Assembly: GCA_017535125.1 (NCBI GenBank)
Contig: JAFXUS010000020.1
Location: forward strand, 1 to 27,913
Direction of reading: 5' to 3'
DNA from: Bacteroidales bacterium
GTDB lineage: Bacteria > Bacteroidota > Bacteroidia > Bacteroidales > UBA932
DNA: 27,913 nt
The notes under the pieces are model-generated. The model saw only the letters and a program-made list of their open reading frames with translations, searched no databases and was not told the DNA's origin. The position numbers were made by a program, and so were the translations under genes. This document shows, in pieces, positions 8,607 to 17,295 of this stretch (its first letter is position 1; every line of letters starts with the position of its first letter).

Positions 8607-8635
8607 TTGTATTTCCCGCAATTTCCTTATATTTG
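8607..8635 (+). promoter_or_regulatory. Promoter of the LolA/DUF4412-like gene
   Basis: TTG at 8607-8609, an 18-bp spacer and TATATTTG at 8628-8635 lie in the 57-bp gap after sulP. The start codon at 8660 is 24 nt downstream. It suggests a separate transcript rather than pure readthrough from sulP. Confidence 0.6.
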
Positions 8636-8659
8636 CTGAAACCACAAGAAATTGCGTCC

Positions 8660-9247
8660 ATGAAAAAGATCCTCTTACTCGCTGCGGCCCTGATGTTCTG
8701 CGCCGTTGCGCTCCACGCCCAGGGTACCAAGTTCGGCATCAAGTCCGGCCATCTGAAATATGAGACCAAGACCAGCGGCGGCATGCAGTACAACGAACTT
8801 TGGTTCGACGACTACGGCAAACTGCGGAAGCAGTATGACAAGACGCCGATGGAAGGCATGGGTCTCTATCAGACCGAGGTGCTGCTCCGCGACGGCAAAT
8901 CCTACACCAACGCCTGGTTCGACGACGCGAAGAAGGATGAAGCCAAGATGACTGAAAGCGGCGAAGGGCTCAATCTCCTGGATCCGACCGATGAATATCT
9001 GAAGGAGAACAAGGTCGATAAACTCGGCACCGAGGAGGTCTTCGGCAAGACCTGCACGATCTATACTTTCAAGGTCAAGTCGGTGCTCCGTACGGTCACC
9101 TACAAGGTATGGGTCTGGCAGGGCATCACCCTGAAGATGGAGACCAAGGGCGCCCTCGGCGCCAACAATTCCCAGATCGTCACCCTGCTTGAGGAGAACG
9201 TCAAGGTTCCGGCGTCCACCTTCGCCCTTCCGAAGGTAATCCAGTAG
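8660..9247 (+). CDS. Secreted protein of the LolA / DUF4412-like fold
   Basis: The 195-residue protein begins with a clear signal peptide (MKKILLLAAALMFCAVALHA, cleavage before QGTKFG). The mature part is rich in beta-strands. It includes a segment of the type GTEEVFGKTCTIYTFK, then YKVWVWQGITLKMET, a pattern typical of DUF4412 and LolA-like outer-membrane lipoprotein-carrier folds, and ends VPASTFALPKVIQ. No activity can be assigned; a periplasmic binding role is inferred from the fold. An in-frame start at 8633 would precede the signal peptide and overlap the promoter, so 8660 is chosen. It ends one base from the convergent S46 gene. Confidence 0.75.
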   Translation: MKKILLLAAALMFCAVALHAQGTKFGIKSGHLKYETKTSGGMQYNELWFDDYGKLRKQYDKTPMEGMGLYQTEVLLRDGKSYTNAWFDDAKKDEAKMTESGEGLNLLDPTDEYLKENKVDKLGTEEVFGKTCTIYTFKVKSVLRTVTYKVWVWQGITLKMETKGALGANNSQIVTLLEENVKVPASTFALPKVIQ

Positions 9248-9248
9248 C

Positions 9249-11303
9249 TCAGAGCTTCAGTTCCGTGAGGATGCGGTCGAAGTGCGCGTACTCGCGGAGA
9301 ATCCACACGACATAGCGGATGTCCACGTTCACGCTGCGGTTGTAGTCCGGCGTGAAGAGCATCTCGGACGCCAGCGACTCCTTGTTGCCGTCGAAGAGCA
9401 GGCCGATGATCTCGCCCCGGGCGTTGAGGACGGGGGAGCCGGAGTTGCCGCCGGTGCTGTCGTTGTCGGTGATGAAATTGAGGCGCATCGTGCCCGGGGC
9501 CTTCTGCAGGGCACCTAACATTTCAGCGGGAATACAGAAATCATAATCGTCCGGGTCGTGCTTGTCCAGCAGGCCGGCCGCGGTGCTGAAGTAGTCGCAG
9601 TGCACGGCGTCGCGCGGGTCCAGGCCCTTCACGCGGCCGTGGTTGACGCGCATCGTGGTGTTGGCGTCGGGGTAGGGGTTGCGCTTCGTGTCCGCCTGCA
9701 TCGCGTGCAGGGCGTGGGTGTAGTCGCGGGTGAGCGCCGTGATGTCCGGCTCGCCCTCGGCGGCCTCGATGGCCTGGTTGTAGCTCACGATCTTCACGTC
9801 CATGAAGAAGCGCACGAGCGGATCGTCCGCATGCGCATCCAGAAAGGCCTTCATGTCGGCCTCCGGGTCCAGGTAAACGGCGATCTGCGCCGGGTCGGCG
9901 AGCCAGCTGCCGTCCCAGAGGAAGGCGCACATGGCGTCGTACTGCTGGCCGAAGCGCGTCTTCATTTCCCGCTGGAAGGGCCCCAGCATTGCCTCGTCCA
10001 CGTGCTCGTAGAAGGCCTCCAGGGTGTAGCGGAACAGTTCCCGCTCGACGCGGAGGTCCACCTGCTCGTAGTTGCGCGCGGAGGAACGGCGCACGCCGTC
10101 CACCTTGCTGTCGGCGTAGTTGGACGCCAGCACGCTGGTGCGGGAGGCGACAGGCTCGAGCTGCGTGCCGCGGATGAGGCATTCGCGGAAATACTGGACG
10201 TTCTTTTCCGGCGCGGCGACGCGCGCATAGCGGTCTCGCAGGGCCCCCACGGGATCACCCCACTGCGCCCGCCGGGCGGGATCGGCGTCCAGCCAGGCGT
10301 CCAGTTCCGCCTCCAGCCGCCGCTTCTCGTCAGCCACGTGGAAGCGCTTGTAGCACTGCAGTTCGCCCAGATACAGCTCCTGTGCGTTGGAGAGGTTGAA
10401 GAAGTAGTTGGAATACTTGCGGCGCACCTCCGGGTCGCGTTCCATCCATTTCTTGATGATGTCCATGCGCGCCCCGCGGATTTCGGTCTGGACGGGCAGC
10501 TGGACGCCCGTCATGAAGTCCGCCTTGGCGGAGGAGGCGTAGCGGTCGGTGCTGCCCGGGAAGCCGATGATCGTCGTCTTGCTGCCCTCGCGGTAGCCCT
10601 TCAGGGAGATCTTCAGGTATTTGTCGGCGCGCAGCGGCACGTTCTCGGGCGCATATTTCGCGGCGCTGCCGTCGGGGGCGGTGTAGATGCGCAGCAGCGC
10701 GAAATCCCCCTTGTGCTGCGGCCATTCCCAGTTGTCGACGTCACCGCCGAAGGCTCCCACCTGGGCCGGCGGAGCGCCCACGAGACGGACGTCGTTGTAT
10801 TCCTCGTAGAGGGAAATATAGTAGCGGTCGCCCCGCCAGGCGCTGCTGAGCGATGCCACGTAGCCGGTTTTCTCCTCGTAGCGCTTCTCCATGATGCCGC
10901 TGAGGCGGCGCATCATCATCGCGCCGTTGCGCTTGACGGTGCCGTCCGCAAAGAGCTGCTCCACCTCGTCGGTCACATCGACGGTGCCGCGGAGGAACTG
11001 CACGCTGCGGCCCGGGATGGGAATCTCTTCCTCGAGGCTGCGGGCCCAGAATCCTTCTTCGAGGTAGTTGTGCTCTCCGTCGCCGAGCTCGAACACGTCC
11101 GCGTAGGCGACGTGGTGGTTGGTGATGACCAGCCCCTGGTCGGAAATCAGGCTGCCGGTGCCCATGAAGTCAATGGAAACCACATAGTTGGAGAGCTCCG
11201 CCGTCTTCTTGTCCACGGAGGGAATCATCCACATGCCTTCGTCCGCCAGCGCCGTTGCGCAGAGGACGGACATCATCAAAAATGAGGATATTAAGCGCTT
11301 CAT
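9249..11303 (-). CDS. S46-family dipeptidyl peptidase (DPP7/DPP11 type)
   Basis: Periplasmic serine exopeptidase that removes dipeptides from the N-terminus of peptides, part of amino-acid acquisition in Bacteroidetes. The 684-residue product has a signal peptide (cleavage probably after Ala-Leu-Ala, residue 20) and the diagnostic mature start DEGMWMIP. The chymotrypsin-like triad is visible: His64 in TNHHVAY, Asp200 in HKGDFALLR and Ser621 in GGNSGSPV. Spacings agree with characterised S46 enzymes, and a helical cap region lies between Asp and Ser. Whether it prefers hydrophobic (DPP7) or acidic (DPP11) residues cannot be decided; FDGNKESL follows the active site. It is divergent from the TonB/M16 operon across 58 bp, which suggests a shared peptide-use role. 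Confidence 0.95.
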   Translation of the reverse strand: MKRLISSFLMMSVLCATALADEGMWMIPSVDKKTAELSNYVVSIDFMGTGSLISDQGLVITNHHVAYADVFELGDGEHNYLEEGFWARSLEEEIPIPGRSVQFLRGTVDVTDEVEQLFADGTVKRNGAMMMRRLSGIMEKRYEEKTGYVASLSSAWRGDRYYISLYEEYNDVRLVGAPPAQVGAFGGDVDNWEWPQHKGDFALLRIYTAPDGSAAKYAPENVPLRADKYLKISLKGYREGSKTTIIGFPGSTDRYASSAKADFMTGVQLPVQTEIRGARMDIIKKWMERDPEVRRKYSNYFFNLSNAQELYLGELQCYKRFHVADEKRRLEAELDAWLDADPARRAQWGDPVGALRDRYARVAAPEKNVQYFRECLIRGTQLEPVASRTSVLASNYADSKVDGVRRSSARNYEQVDLRVERELFRYTLEAFYEHVDEAMLGPFQREMKTRFGQQYDAMCAFLWDGSWLADPAQIAVYLDPEADMKAFLDAHADDPLVRFFMDVKIVSYNQAIEAAEGEPDITALTRDYTHALHAMQADTKRNPYPDANTTMRVNHGRVKGLDPRDAVHCDYFSTAAGLLDKHDPDDYDFCIPAEMLGALQKAPGTMRLNFITDNDSTGGNSGSPVLNARGEIIGLLFDGNKESLASEMLFTPDYNRSVNVDIRYVVWILREYAHFDRILTELKL

Positions 11304-11308
11304 ACCCG

Positions 11309-11316
11309 TAAAGGTA
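11309..11316 (-). promoter_or_regulatory. -7-like box (TACCTTTA) next to the S46 start codon
   Basis: On the minus strand TACCTTTA differs from TAnnTTTG only in the last base and ends 5 nt before the ATG at 11303, as at the GH2 gene. No well-placed TTG is seen. I found no convincing promoter for the divergent TonB operon in this 58-bp gap. Confidence 0.35.
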
Positions 11317-11361
11317 GTACACTTTTTTCATTTTTTACTTATCTTGCAACGCCTTATAGAA

Positions 11362-14361
11362 GTGTTGACGCCGAAAGTGACCGGATTCAGATCCATATTG
11401 TTGGTGTTCGCATGCCTGTTTTTCTCTTTGGGCGTGCGCGCGCAGAGCGTAACTCTCAGCGGCACCGTGACCGAGCGGAGCAGCGGCGATCCCGTAGGCT
11501 TCGCCACCGTCGTCGTGGAGGCCAGCGAGCAGTGGGCCGTGGCCGACGCCAAGGGCCGTTTCGTCCTGCGCAACGTCACCGTGAGCGAGTCCGTCGTCAA
11601 GGTGGAGTGCCTGGGCTATGTGACCTGGACGAAGGACGTGAAGTTCGGCAAGGACGTCTCCGGCCTGCGCGTCGAGCTCGTCCCGGACAATCTTTCCCTC
11701 GAGAGCGCGGTCATCACCGCGCAGGAGAATGCCAACTCCGCCACCACCACCCGTACGATCGACCGCATGGCGCTGGACCACGTCCAGCTGATGAACGTCT
11801 CCGACATCACGAGCCTGCTGCCGGGCGGCGCCACGGTGGAGCCGAACCTGACGGGCGAGCGCCAGCTGAGCATCCGCGCCGGCAAGGCCGAGACGGACAA
11901 TTCCTCCTTCGGCACGGCCGTCGAGGTGGACGGCGTGCGCCTTTCCAACAACGCATCTTTCAACAACATGACGACGGGCGGTGATTACGTGGGCGTGTCC
12001 ACGCAGAGCATCGCCTCATCCAACGTCGAGTCGGTCGAGGTGATCACCGGCGTGCCCTCCGTGGAGTACGGCGACATGACCTCCGGCGTCATCAAGATCA
12101 ATACCCGCCGCGGCAAGACGCCGTGGTCCGTGACCCTGTCCACGAACCCGCGCACCAAGCAGGTGTCCGTGAGCAAGGGTTTTGACCTGGGCAGCACCGC
12201 CCGCGGCCGCAGCCGGGGCGTGCTGAACGCCAGCCTGGAGCGCACCCGCTCCATCTCCGACCCGATGTCCCCGTACACTTCCTACGACCGCAATCAGCTT
12301 TCGATGACCTGGAGCGGGCAGTTCACGGGTGAGATGCCGCTGCGCCTGTCTGTGGGCGTGACCGGGAACCTGGGCGGCCTGGACGACCGGGCGGATCCCG
12401 ACAAACTGACCGACACCTGGGTGACCCGCCGGGACAACAGCCTCCGCGCGAACCTGAACGCCAACTGGCTGCTGTCGAAATCCTGGATCACGAGCCTCGA
12501 GCTGAACGCTTCCGCGACCCTGTCCGACAACTTCCAGCGTCAGAAGAGCCAATACCATTCCGCGGTCAGCAGCACCTCGCTGCATGCCCTGGAGCGCGGC
12601 TACTATATGGCGGCTGACTACGTCGCGGGCGCCGGCAATCCGGCCGTGCGCATCGCGCCGGGCACGCGCTACAACGTCATGGACGTGGACGACCGGCCCC
12701 TGAGCGCCAAGGTGACGCTCAAGGCGAACTGGGCCAAGAACGTCGGCCGCGTGAACAGCAAGCTGAAGCTGGGCGCGGACTGGACGATCGACAAGAACTT
12801 CGGTACGGGGGCGCATTCCGAGGAGGAGGCCACGGCGCCGACCTACCGCGAATGGCGCTACTGCGACGTGCCCGCGATGACCAACCTGTCGGGTTACGCG
12901 GAAGAGAACCTGATGCTGCGCACGGGCGAGGATGCCCGCCTGAACCTCATCGCCGGCGTGCGCTGGGACAACACCATCATCCCGTCGTCCGCCTACGGCG
13001 TGACGTCGAGCCTGTCGCCGCGTTTCAACGCGAAATACACCTTCTTCACGGAGAAGAGCCGGGGCGGGGCGTTCCTGCGCGAACTGTCGCTGCGCGGCAG
13101 CTGGGGCGTGGCCGTCAAGCAGCCCTCGTTCTCCGTCCTGTACCCGACGCCGAGCTATCTGGATATCAACGTGTTCACCTCTACGGCCGACGCCAACAAC
13201 GTGGTGAACCGGGCCTATTTCGTGATGCCCCGCAGCATCGAATACAACCCGGCGCTGGTGTGGCAGCGCAACCGGCAGAGCGAGCTGGGCCTGGAGGCGA
13301 ATCTGGGCGGGACGAAAATCTCGCTCGCTGCCTTCTACAACCGCACGCTGTTCGCCTACAGCCAGGTCTCGGATTACGACCGCTTCCAGTACACCTATAC
13401 GCCCGTCGAGGCGGTGCAGGGCCTGTTCATCCCGGCGGAGAACCGCATCTTCTCCCTGGACCCGGCCACCGGCGCCGTGACGGTCTCCGACAAGCAGGGC
13501 GTCCTGCCGTCCGTGCAGGTGCCGGGCAAGCTTTATAAGCAGTTCGTGACCCGTTATACCGAAGACAATGACGACAACCCGGTGACGCGCTACGGCCTGG
13601 AGTGGGTGATCGATTTCGCGCGCATCCGGCCGCTCAATACGACCATCCGCCTGGACGGCACTTACTATTATTACCGTTCGCTCTATACCGACATGCGGGC
13701 GTCTTCGCCGACGACTACCGTGGCCAGCGACGGCGGCCCGTACCGGTATATCGGCTATTACTACGGCAACAATTTCCTGACGAACGGCAAGGAGACGCGC
13801 ACGCTGCGTACGAACGTGACCATCACCACCAACATCCCGCGGGCGCGCATGATCATCTCCCTGAAGCTGGAGAGCTGCCTGGTCAACTATTCCCGCAGCC
13901 TGAGCGAACGGGTGGACGGCAGCGCCCGGAGCTACGTCCTGGCCGACCGCACCGACCTCCTGTCGCTGACCGACGGCTCGGTTTACGACGAGAACGGCTG
14001 CTACACCGTCTTCTACCCGGATACATACTGCTCCTTCGACGATCCCACGCCGCGGCCCTTCCTGGAGGACCTCCAGCGGGCGCGCCGGGAGAATCCGGCG
14101 CTATACGCCGACCTGTCCCGCCTGGTCGAGGCCGGCACGACGTACAATTATACCTTCCTGAAGGACTGGGTCTCGCCCTACTTCAGCGTCAACTTCAGCG
14201 TGACCAAGGAGATCGGGGACCTCGCGTCCATCTCCTTCTACGCCAACAACTTCTTCAATAACATGGGGCAGGTGTACTCGACCCGTACGGGTACCTGGAG
14301 CTCCGTGACTTCCTACATCCCCCGTTTCCACTACGGGTTGACGGTCCGATTTAATTTTTAA
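11362..14361 (+). CDS. TonB-dependent outer-membrane receptor with carboxypeptidase-like N-domain
   Basis: The roughly 999-residue receptor has a signal peptide (FRSILLVFACLFFSLGVRAQ), then a carboxypeptidase-regulatory-like domain (about 30-115; TLSGTVTERSSGDPVGFATV), a plug domain (about 120-260; VEVDGVRL, VESVEVITGVPSVEYGD, SGVIKINTRRG) and a large beta-barrel ending FHYGLTVRFNF. Energised by TonB, it would import a bulky ligand into the periplasm. It is not followed by SusD, so it is not a standard SusC/RagA pair. The start is uncertain: the frame has no ATG after 11233, which lies inside the S46 gene, so GTG 11362, TTG 11365 or GTG 11377 must be used. It is first in a four-gene operon; the next gene starts 12 nt later. 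Confidence 0.93.
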   Translation: MLTPKVTGFRSILLVFACLFFSLGVRAQSVTLSGTVTERSSGDPVGFATVVVEASEQWAVADAKGRFVLRNVTVSESVVKVECLGYVTWTKDVKFGKDVSGLRVELVPDNLSLESAVITAQENANSATTTRTIDRMALDHVQLMNVSDITSLLPGGATVEPNLTGERQLSIRAGKAETDNSSFGTAVEVDGVRLSNNASFNNMTTGGDYVGVSTQSIASSNVESVEVITGVPSVEYGDMTSGVIKINTRRGKTPWSVTLSTNPRTKQVSVSKGFDLGSTARGRSRGVLNASLERTRSISDPMSPYTSYDRNQLSMTWSGQFTGEMPLRLSVGVTGNLGGLDDRADPDKLTDTWVTRRDNSLRANLNANWLLSKSWITSLELNASATLSDNFQRQKSQYHSAVSSTSLHALERGYYMAADYVAGAGNPAVRIAPGTRYNVMDVDDRPLSAKVTLKANWAKNVGRVNSKLKLGADWTIDKNFGTGAHSEEEATAPTYREWRYCDVPAMTNLSGYAEENLMLRTGEDARLNLIAGVRWDNTIIPSSAYGVTSSLSPRFNAKYTFFTEKSRGGAFLRELSLRGSWGVAVKQPSFSVLYPTPSYLDINVFTSTADANNVVNRAYFVMPRSIEYNPALVWQRNRQSELGLEANLGGTKISLAAFYNRTLFAYSQVSDYDRFQYTYTPVEAVQGLFIPAENRIFSLDPATGAVTVSDKQGVLPSVQVPGKLYKQFVTRYTEDNDDNPVTRYGLEWVIDFARIRPLNTTIRLDGTYYYYRSLYTDMRASSPTTTVASDGGPYRYIGYYYGNNFLTNGKETRTLRTNVTITTNIPRARMIISLKLESCLVNYSRSLSERVDGSARSYVLADRTDLLSLTDGSVYDENGCYTVFYPDTYCSFDDPTPRPFLEDLQRARRENPALYADLSRLVEAGTTYNYTFLKDWVSPYFSVNFSVTKEIGDLASISFYANNFFNNMGQVYSTRTGTWSSVTSYIPRFHYGLTVRFNF

Positions 14362-14373
14362 TCATAGTTCGAT

Positions 14374-15690
14374 ATGAAAAAGTTACTCATTCTCCTCTCC
14401 GCAGCGGTCCTGGCCCTGTCCTTCGCCGCTTGCGAACAGCTTCCCAAGCTGGTGTCCGTGACGGTCCAGCTGAAGTATCAGGGTGCCGCCCTCGCGGAGG
14501 CCGGCGTGCCCGTGTCCATCGTTTCGGACGCCGGCGTCCGCTATGAGTCGCCGACCGACGCCAGCGGTGTGGCCGCTTTCCAGCTGCCGCTGGGCACCTA
14601 TACCGCTTCCGTGACCTGGAAGATGGCTGCCGATGGTGTCTATGCCGTCTATAACGGCTCCACGTCCAACGTGGTCGCCGCTGCCGAGGGCGCGACGGCC
14701 TACACGATCGACCTGCAGCGCGTGGAGAGACAGCAGATCGTCATCAAGGAGCTCTATTTCGGCGGCTGCACCAACCCCGAGACCAGCAAGGGCTACACGA
14801 ACGACGCCTACGTGATCCTGTACAACAACTCCGACGTCGAGGCCGACGCCAGCGACATCGTGTTCTGCTTCTCGGCTCCGTACAACGGCAACGGTACCAA
14901 CAAGTACTATACGGACGGCAAGCTGAGCTATGAGAACGCCGACTGGATCCCTTCCTACGGCGCCATCTGGTGGTTCACTTCGTCGGTGAGGATCCCTGCG
15001 TACTCGCAGGTCGTCGTGGCCATCTTCGGCGCCATCGACCACACCCAGACGGTCTCCACCTCCGTGAACCTGGCCAACTCCGCCTACTACTGGATGTCCA
15101 ACAGCGCGATCAATCCGCCTTATACGAACGCCAAGTATGCCGCGGCGGACGTAATCCCTTCCGCCAACTACCTGACCTGCTCGCCGTTCACCAAGGGCAA
15201 CGCCTGGGCCATGAGCAACTCTTCGCCTGCCTTCTACATCGGCCGCATGAGTTCTTCCGAGGCGAAGGCCCTCAGCGAGAACAAGGACGCCTATGACCAG
15301 ACGCTCGGTACCACCGAGGCGATGTACGTGGTCAAGTTCCCGAAGGCCAAGGTGGTGGACGCCGTCGAGGTCTGGTCCACGGCCAACGTGGCCAAGAGCC
15401 AGGTCCGCTTCTCCGCCGACATCAATACCGGTTACGTGGCCGTGACCAACAACAAGGGCTACACCGTCTATCGCAACGTGGACAAGGAGGCGACCGAGGC
15501 GCTCGCCGAGAACGCCGGCAAGCTCGTCTATGACTACGCGGGCGGTACCACCGACGTGGAGGGTACCACCGATCCTTCCAACATCGACGCCGAGGCTTCG
15601 ATCGCGAGGGGCGCCCACATCATTTACTCCGAGACCAACGACACCGCCAAGGATTTCCACCAGCGGAAAGTCGCTTCCCTGAAGAAGTAA
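14374..15690 (+). CDS. DUF4876-type lipoprotein
   Basis: The 438-residue protein has a lipoprotein signal peptide with Cys20 in LSFAACEQ, so it is probably anchored in the outer membrane. Residues about 25-115 look like a prealbumin/carboxypeptidase-like beta-sandwich (TVQLKYQGAALAEAGVPVSI, LPLGTYTASVTWK). The DUF4876 core follows, beginning QQIVIKELYFGGCTNPETSK, with YVILYNNSD and later NKGYTVYRNVD. The core resembles a lamin-tail-like Ig fold; that is an inference. No enzymatic motif is seen. In this place, right after a TonB receptor where SusD would usually sit, a role as ligand-capturing surface partner is plausible but unproven. Confidence 0.82.
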   Translation: MKKLLILLSAAVLALSFAACEQLPKLVSVTVQLKYQGAALAEAGVPVSIVSDAGVRYESPTDASGVAAFQLPLGTYTASVTWKMAADGVYAVYNGSTSNVVAAAEGATAYTIDLQRVERQQIVIKELYFGGCTNPETSKGYTNDAYVILYNNSDVEADASDIVFCFSAPYNGNGTNKYYTDGKLSYENADWIPSYGAIWWFTSSVRIPAYSQVVVAIFGAIDHTQTVSTSVNLANSAYYWMSNSAINPPYTNAKYAAADVIPSANYLTCSPFTKGNAWAMSNSSPAFYIGRMSSSEAKALSENKDAYDQTLGTTEAMYVVKFPKAKVVDAVEVWSTANVAKSQVRFSADINTGYVAVTNNKGYTVYRNVDKEATEALAENAGKLVYDYAGGTTDVEGTTDPSNIDAEASIARGAHIIYSETNDTAKDFHQRKVASLKK

Positions 15691-15700
15691 ACCGTATCCC

Positions 15701-17284
15701 ATGCGCCTTCGCATCCTTTTGCTGACATGCTTTGTCCTGGCTTCCGCCTCCGTGGCGGGAGCCGGGGACAAGGATGTCCGTGACTTCCGCTACGTGAAAG
15801 ACACCACCCCTGCGCTGCAGCTCTCCAATCCGGCGGCGCTCTCCGGCTGGTCCGGCCGGCTGTCTTCCGTGGTGCTGGAGGGTACGAAAGGGAATGGCGC
15901 CGTCGTGCCCCTGAACGGTTCGCACGACGATTTCAGCCTGTCCGCTGGCACGGAGTCCTATTTCCGGATGAGCGAGAAACTCGCGTTCCGGGGCGCGCTC
16001 TCCTGGTCCCATATGCAGGGCCGCGACATGGGCGGTCCCGTCATGATGGACTGGGAGCGGCATCCGGTCAATTTCCTGGAGAGCGACCCGGCCACGGTGG
16101 GCACCAAGAAGCGGGAGAAATACGGCCTTGAAGGGGCCATGTCCCTGTCGCTGGGCCCGCGCTGGGCGCTGGGTCTGGGGCTGAAATATGCCTCCGGCGA
16201 CCAGACGAAAGTCAAGGACCCCCGCTTCTCGAACGTCCTGATGGACCTGGATTTCAGCGTCGGCGCGATCTTCCGCGCCTCCGACGCGCTGCTGCTGGGC
16301 TGGGCGCTGCACTACCGCGACCTGCTGGAACAGGTGCGCGGCGGCATCTACGGCACCGGCGACATCCAGTACTTCGTCCAGACGGACAAGGGTGGCTTCC
16401 TCGGCTCGGTGTCCGAACTGTCGGGAGATTATAACTATGTCCCCACGCAGGAGCACCGACCCATGGCGGACCGCTACTACGGTCTGTCCTTCCAGGCCCT
16501 GGTCGGGGAGCGCTTCGGCAACGAGTTGTCCGTCCGCTACCGGAGCGGCTATTATGGCAAGAAGGCGACTTCGTCCCCGGTCTTCTTCGAATCCATGGGG
16601 ATCGAGGCGTCCTACCGCGGCCTGCTGCTGCTTCCCGCCGGATCCAGCCTGCACCGCCTGGCGCTGGACCTGGATTTCGCGACCCTCGCCAACGATGAGA
16701 ATTCCCTGCGTTACGTGACCCCCACCGGGCAGTCCACGATTGTCGAATATACCGGCCGGAACCGCATCCTGGACCGGATGGACATGGGCGCAGCGCTGGA
16801 TTACCGCTGGTATGCGAAGGCCGACGGCCCCCGTCCGGGCGCCACCCTGGGCGTCCGCGTCGCGTATGCGGGCCGCATGCAGACGACCACGCTTTATCCG
16901 ACCTGGCGCAAACACGCCACCCATACGTTGAGCCTGGACCTGACCGGACAGAAAGTCTGGTCGGACGGGACCTGGTCCTGGATTCTCGATGCGGGCCTGT
17001 CCGCCCTGGCGGGCTTCGGCACGCCCATGCTGGACGGCAGCTATGATGCCGGCGCCAGCACCAGCCTGAAGAGTTTCAACTACTATCTGGACCGTCATTA
17101 CGAATACAAGACGCTCCCGCGTGCGGGGGCATCCCTCGGCTTCACGGCCGCCCGCCGTTTCGGAGCCGGTTTCGAAGCCTACCTGCGGGTTTCCGACGCT
17201 TTCACGATGCTGCTGGCGACGCCGCAGGCCCTGCCCGGACGCAGCCGCAACCTGGCCTGCATCATCCTGGGCTGCAATTTTTGA
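15701..17284 (+). CDS. DUF6850-type outer-membrane beta-barrel protein
   Basis: The 527-residue protein has a signal peptide (MRLRILLLTCFVLASASVAG) and alternating amphipathic strands throughout, with aromatic belts such as ALDYRWYAKAD and FNYYLDRHYEYK. It ends NLACIILGCNF, with a terminal Phe typical of outer-membrane barrels. I recognise it as the DUF6850 group that follows DUF4876 genes in Bacteroidetes, from memory of annotations; this was not checked. Function is unknown. It starts 10 nt after the DUF4876 stop and ends 11 nt before the M16 gene. It could form a second pore or a receptor-associated barrel. Confidence 0.78.
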   Translation: MRLRILLLTCFVLASASVAGAGDKDVRDFRYVKDTTPALQLSNPAALSGWSGRLSSVVLEGTKGNGAVVPLNGSHDDFSLSAGTESYFRMSEKLAFRGALSWSHMQGRDMGGPVMMDWERHPVNFLESDPATVGTKKREKYGLEGAMSLSLGPRWALGLGLKYASGDQTKVKDPRFSNVLMDLDFSVGAIFRASDALLLGWALHYRDLLEQVRGGIYGTGDIQYFVQTDKGGFLGSVSELSGDYNYVPTQEHRPMADRYYGLSFQALVGERFGNELSVRYRSGYYGKKATSSPVFFESMGIEASYRGLLLLPAGSSLHRLALDLDFATLANDENSLRYVTPTGQSTIVEYTGRNRILDRMDMGAALDYRWYAKADGPRPGATLGVRVAYAGRMQTTTLYPTWRKHATHTLSLDLTGQKVWSDGTWSWILDAGLSALAGFGTPMLDGSYDAGASTSLKSFNYYLDRHYEYKTLPRAGASLGFTAARRFGAGFEAYLRVSDAFTMLLATPQALPGRSRNLACIILGCNF

Positions 17285-17295
17285 CATAGCCTTTC

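Noticed and set aside
9558..11285. 575-codon open frame antisense to the S46 gene
   Set aside because: Val/His/Arg-rich shadow; the opposite strand carries the intact S46 peptidase.
11188..11361. Upstream extension of the TonB receptor to ATG 11188 or 11233
   Set aside because: It would run antisense inside the S46 N-terminal coding region and place about 45-60 residues before the signal peptide.
11362..15690. A SusC/SusD polysaccharide-utilization pair
   Set aside because: The gene after the receptor lacks SusD helical-repeat features and matches DUF4876; there is no SusE/F, sensor or clustered glycosidase nearby.
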